This document shows positions 37,761 to 40,701 of a stretch of 40,701 bases of DNA, piece after piece. Each line of letters begins with the position of its first letter. Within the stretch, counting starts at the first letter, position 1. The translations under genes were made by a program, and so were the position numbers. Origin of the DNA: Streptomyces sp. ISL-12 (GTDB lineage Bacteria > Actinomycetota > Actinomycetes > Streptomycetales > Streptomycetaceae); assembly GCF_018614415.1 (NCBI RefSeq), contig NZ_JAGGOO010000067.1, positions 1 through 40,701 of the forward strand, read 5' to 3'. Below the pieces are notes generated by a model that saw only the letters and a list, made by a program, of their open reading frames with translations, searched no databases and was not told the origin of the DNA.

Positions 37761-39281
37761 ATGCCCCCGGAAAGGAACGCAGCCACGTCTCCCACCGACA
37801 ACGGGCCCGTGCCCGATTCCGCGGCTCTCAAGCGTCACCCGGCTCTCTTCCGTGCCATCAGACGCAGGCAGAACCCCCGGCTGCGCCGGTCGGACATCAC
37901 GGTGACGGACGAGCGCGCGGTCAAGCGGGCGGTGAAGGCCGCCGCCCTCGGCAACGCCATGGAGTGGTTCGACTTCGGCATCTACGCGTATCTGGCCGGC
38001 ACCATCGGCCGCGTCTTCTTCCCGTCCGGGAGCGACACCGCGCAGTTGCTGTCCTCGTTCGCCACGTTCGCCGTCGCCTTCCTGGTGCGGCCGATCGGCG
38101 GCATGGTGTTCGGGCCGATGGGCGACAAGATCGGCCGTAAGAAGGTCCTCGCGCTGACGATGATCCTGATGGCGATCGGCACCTGCGCGATCGGGCTGCT
38201 GCCGACGTACGCCGCGGTCGGCTTCTGGTCGCCGCTGCTGCTCATCCTGTTCCGGCTGCTCCAGGGGTTCTCCACCGGCGGCGAGTACGGCGGTGCCTCC
38301 ACGTTCATCGCGGAGTACGCGCCGGACAAGCGGCGCGGCTTCTTCGGCTCCTTCCTGGAGCTGGGGACGCTGGCCGGGTACACCTGCGCGGCGGGTCTGG
38401 TGACCGCGCTCACCGCGGGGCTGGGCACGGACGCGGTGGACGCGTGGGCCTGGCGCATCCCGTTCCTGGTCGCCGGTCCGCTCGGGGTCGTCGGTCTGTA
38501 TCTGCGGATGCGCCTGGACGACACCCCCGCCTTCCTGAAGCTGGAGGAGGGCAACGTGCACGTCTCGGACGCGGCGACCGCGGTGGAGACGACGGCCCGG
38601 GGCGACCTCGCGAAGATCTTCCGGCAGCACTGGCGGATGCTGGTGCTGTGCGTCGCCCTGGTCGGTGCCTACAACATCACCGACTACATGCTGCTGTCGT
38701 ACATGCCGACGTACCTCTCGGACGAGCTGCACTACAGCGAGACGCACGGGCTGCTGATCCTCGTCGTCACCATGATCGTGCTGATGCTGGTCATCAACCA
38801 GGTGGGCCGGATCTCCGACCGGTACGGCCGCAAGCCCGTGCTGATGACCGGCATGCTGGGCTTCTTCGTGCTGTCCGCCCCGTCGTTCCTGCTGGTGCGG
38901 CAGGGCAGCCCGCTCGCCGTGGCGGGCGGGATGCTGATGCTCGGCCTGTCGCTGGTGTGTCTGCTGGGCACGATGTCGGCGGCGCTGCCCGCGATGTTCC
39001 CCACCTCGGTGCGCTACGGCTCCCTGTCGGTCGGCTACAACCTGTCGGCGTCCCTGTTCGGCGGCACCACTCCCCTGGTCATCACCGCGCTGATCGGCGC
39101 GACCGGCTCGGAGATGATGCCGGCGTACTACGCGATGGCGGCGGCCCTGGTCGGGGTGGTGGCGGTGGCCTGCATGAAGGAGACCGCGCGGCAGCCGCTG
39201 GAGGGGTCCCCGCCGTCGGTGCAGAGCGAGGAGGAGGCGGCGGCCATCGTGGAGGAACAGGCTCCCGCGCCGAGGTTCTGA
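37761..39281 (+). CDS. MFS transporter, ProP-like metabolite:H+ symporter
   Basis: This 506-residue transporter of the metabolite:H+ symporter branch has 12 predicted membrane helices. Motifs include NAMEWFDFGIYAYLAGTIGRVFFP (helix 1), RPIGGMVFGPMGDKIGRKKVL (the MFS loop signature), LLQGFSTGGEYGGASTFIAEYAPDKRRG and the second-half ISDRYGRKPVLMTGMLG. ProP and ShiA relatives carry proline, betaine or organic acids. An N-terminal extension of about 55 mostly charged residues precedes helix 1. GGAG (37753-37756) lies 4 bases before the ATG. The C-terminal tail is acidic (SEEEAAAIVEEQ). The substrate is unknown; proximity to rocD makes proline-like compounds plausible. Confidence 0.9.
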   Translation: MPPERNAATSPTDNGPVPDSAALKRHPALFRAIRRRQNPRLRRSDITVTDERAVKRAVKAAALGNAMEWFDFGIYAYLAGTIGRVFFPSGSDTAQLLSSFATFAVAFLVRPIGGMVFGPMGDKIGRKKVLALTMILMAIGTCAIGLLPTYAAVGFWSPLLLILFRLLQGFSTGGEYGGASTFIAEYAPDKRRGFFGSFLELGTLAGYTCAAGLVTALTAGLGTDAVDAWAWRIPFLVAGPLGVVGLYLRMRLDDTPAFLKLEEGNVHVSDAATAVETTARGDLAKIFRQHWRMLVLCVALVGAYNITDYMLLSYMPTYLSDELHYSETHGLLILVVTMIVLMLVINQVGRISDRYGRKPVLMTGMLGFFVLSAPSFLLVRQGSPLAVAGGMLMLGLSLVCLLGTMSAALPAMFPTSVRYGSLSVGYNLSASLFGGTTPLVITALIGATGSEMMPAYYAMAAALVGVVAVACMKETARQPLEGSPPSVQSEEEAAAIVEEQAPAPRF

Positions 39282-39458
39282 GGCGTTCACGGGGTCCGGC
39301 GGCGGTGCGGTGCCGGCGCTCCGGCGTCACGGCCGCGGAGCGCACACGCCCGCGTCGGCTGACGGGATGCCCGGGCGGAACGGGGGCAGTCTGGACGGAC
39401 GGAACACGTCACTCGGCGGCACCGGGACAGGGGTCCGCCGCGAGGAAGGGTGGGCGCC

Positions 39459-40424
39459 GTGGGCACCGCCGTACACGTCCCGCAGACCAGGGACATGCGT
39501 GGGGAGGAGCTGTCGGGGGACGAGGCGTTCACCGCGCTGCGGCACTACGGGGGCGTGCGGCTGCTGGCCGACTCCTTCGCGCGGTTCCGTTACGCGGACG
39601 GCTTCACCAACGCGCGGGCGCTCGCCTTCCAGGTGGTGCTGGGGCTGGTGCCGTTCACCGTCGCCCTGGTGGGCCTGGCCACCAGCGCGCACACCGAGAC
39701 CGTGGGGCGCGTCGTCGAACTGACCCTCGGCCGGATCGTGCCCGGGGCCAGCGGCGATGTCGTCGCGGACGCCTTCGCGCGGACCCGGCGGTCCGCTCAC
39801 GGCGACGTGTGGAGCACGCTCGCTCTCTGGCTGGGCCTGGGCTTCGCGCTGCTGAACCTCGCGTCGGCCATGGGCCAGATCGAGCGGGGCGCCAACCGCA
39901 TCTACGGCATCGAACGCGACCGCCCCCTCCCCCTCAAGTACGCCCGGGCGATCGCCCTCGCGGTCACCGCGGGGATGCCCATGGTGCTCGGGTTCGTCGT
40001 CCTGGTCGCCGGTGAGGCGGTCGGTGACGCGGTGATGCGGGCCACCGGGCGGGCGGGGGGCGTGCCGGGCTGGTGGAGCGCGCTGGAGGTGCCGACCGGA
40101 CTGGCGCTGGCGTGGATCGCCTCCGCGGTGATCTTCCGGTGGTCGCCGCGCCGGGTCCAGCCCGGCTACACCTGGCTCGCCTTGGGCTCGGCCCTGCAGA
40201 TCCTCCTGTGGGTGACGGCGACCTGGCTGCTGGCGCTCTACGTCGAGGAGAGCGGTTCCTTCGGCGCCCTGTACGGGCCGCTGACCGCGTTCGTCGCCCT
40301 GCTGCTGTGGGCCAACCTCACCGCCGTGGCGCTCTTCTTCGGCATCGCCTTCGCCGCACAGCTGGAGGCGGCCCGCGCCGGTCTCGCCTCCCCGGTCCAC
40401 CCGGACCCGGGGCCGGGCGACTGA
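39459..40424 (+). CDS. YihY/virulence factor BrkB family membrane protein
   Basis: This 321-residue inner-membrane protein has about six helices, including the family's FTNARALAFQVVLGLVPFTVALVGLAT, WSTLALWLGLGFALLNLASAMGQIERGANRIYGIERDRP and ALYGPLTAFVALLLWANLTAVALFFGIAFAAQLEAAR. The YihY family was once labelled ribonuclease BN by mistake; it has no proven activity, and transport or lipid roles are suggested. The GTG at 39459 is chosen because GAGGAAGGG (39442-39450) lies 8 bases upstream; GTG 39450 overlaps that site. It follows the MFS gene by 177 bases and is probably independent. Confidence 0.88.
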   Translation: MGTAVHVPQTRDMRGEELSGDEAFTALRHYGGVRLLADSFARFRYADGFTNARALAFQVVLGLVPFTVALVGLATSAHTETVGRVVELTLGRIVPGASGDVVADAFARTRRSAHGDVWSTLALWLGLGFALLNLASAMGQIERGANRIYGIERDRPLPLKYARAIALAVTAGMPMVLGFVVLVAGEAVGDAVMRATGRAGGVPGWWSALEVPTGLALAWIASAVIFRWSPRRVQPGYTWLALGSALQILLWVTATWLLALYVEESGSFGALYGPLTAFVALLLWANLTAVALFFGIAFAAQLEAARAGLASPVHPDPGPGD

Positions 40425-40472
40425 CCGGCGGGGGCGTCCGGGACGGGTTCAGGGACCGGGTTCAGGGGCGGG

Positions 40473-40662
40473 CTAGGGCCTGTCGTTTGGATCACGCCGC
40501 AGACGCGGGGTCTGGCACGCGCATCTGCGGCGTTGTCGTCACTCGCCGACGCTCCGCGTCGACTCCCTCCTCCGCCTTGCAGCTGCACGCACCAGACCCC
40601 GCTCACCGGCATGGACAAGTCCCGCCGATGTCCTGCGTCCTGATCCAAACGACAGGCCCTAG
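40473..40662. mobile_element. MITE-like element with 22-bp perfect terminal inverted repeats
   Basis: The 190-bp element is bounded by perfect 22-base inverted repeats at 40473-40494 (CTAGGGCCTGTCGTTTGGAT...) and 40641-40662. Each repeat ends in CTAG, which may include a TA target duplication as in IS427-group IS5 or IS630 elements. There is no transposase gene. Inside, GCGGGGTCTGG (40505-40515) and CCAGACCCCGC (40592-40602) form a second inverted pair, so the whole element can fold into a long hairpin. I recall the same ends in many Streptomyces genomes. It lies 48 bases after the YihY gene. Confidence 0.85.
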
Positions 40663-40701
40663 AAGCGACGGGACCGCGACACGCCCCCACCACAATGGAC
40701 C

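Noticed and set aside
40238..40693. Minus-strand frame through the MITE
   Set aside because: It runs through both terminal repeats and into the antisense of the YihY gene. There is no transposase motif.
1..40701. CRISPR arrays, tRNA or rRNA genes, prophage or conjugative genes
   Set aside because: No regularly spaced repeats, cloverleaf or ribosomal sequences, integrases or phage structural motifs were seen.

Overview
The window is chromosomal DNA of a Streptomyces-type actinomycete. The DNA is very GC-rich, with strongly GC-biased third codon positions. GTG starts are frequent, genes are coupled by ATGA, GTGA or TGATG overlaps, and secreted proteins carry typical signal peptides. From memory, the gene content and order resemble the Streptomyces coelicolor region running from xylA/xylB through celB, the cellulose LPMO, rppA/CYP158A, a pfkA paralogue and rocD. 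I see no rRNA, tRNA, CRISPR array or intact transposase. About 39 genes account for nearly all of the sequence.

Layout. (1) 1-3260: xylose use, with xylA (cut by the window edge) divergent from xylB, then a ROK-family regulator. (2) 3684-6767: secreted polymer-degrading enzymes, namely an amidase, then a GH12 endoglucanase and an AA10 copper LPMO, both with CBM2 domains. A perfect CebR-type operator and a good promoter precede the endoglucanase. (3) 7023-10088: a DUF5519-like protein, a secreted phosphodiester-glycosidase-like protein, a 64-residue membrane protein and a secreted PLC/GDPD-like protein. (4) 10271-14164 (minus): two acyl-CoA dehydrogenases and a quinone oxidoreductase overlap by 4 bases each. 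An XRE-cupin regulator lies upstream, divergent from a thioredoxin-reductase-like flavoprotein. (5) 15248-18969: ATP-dependent DNA ligase coupled to a NUDIX hydrolase, a succinate-semialdehyde-type dehydrogenase and a small protein. (6) 18957-22630: a TenA-like protein divergent from the rppA-P450-cupin operon (tetrahydroxynaphthalene/flaviolin pigment). (7) 22954-24991: acyl-CoA dehydrogenase divergent from a TetR regulator, with operator-like palindromes between them. (8) 25102-28994: peptide deformylase, the MurT/GatD lipid II amidation pair and 6-phosphofructokinase. (9) 29119-30297: a CtaG-like membrane protein and a 56-residue membrane protein. (10) 30301-34360 (minus): a LytTR response regulator, a DUF485 protein, a sodium:solute symporter and a LytS-type kinase in one operon. 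(11) 34438-37109: Lrp/AsnC regulator, DDAH-family hydrolase and ornithine aminotransferase. (12) 37189-40424: an atypical RpiB-like protein, a ProP-type MFS transporter and a YihY/BrkB membrane protein. (13) 40473-40662: a 190-bp MITE-like element with perfect 22-bp terminal inverted repeats.

Most of this is conserved Streptomyces core sequence and I do not see a clearly new large system. The best leads are the kinase/regulator pair wrapped around a symporter that carries an inserted hydrophilic segment of about 100 residues, the Lrp-DDAH-RocD arginine/ornithine module, the RpiB-like protein lacking the usual histidines, the ligase-NUDIX pair, and several operator-like palindromes in divergent promoters. 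All functions are inferred from sequence recognition without database searches.
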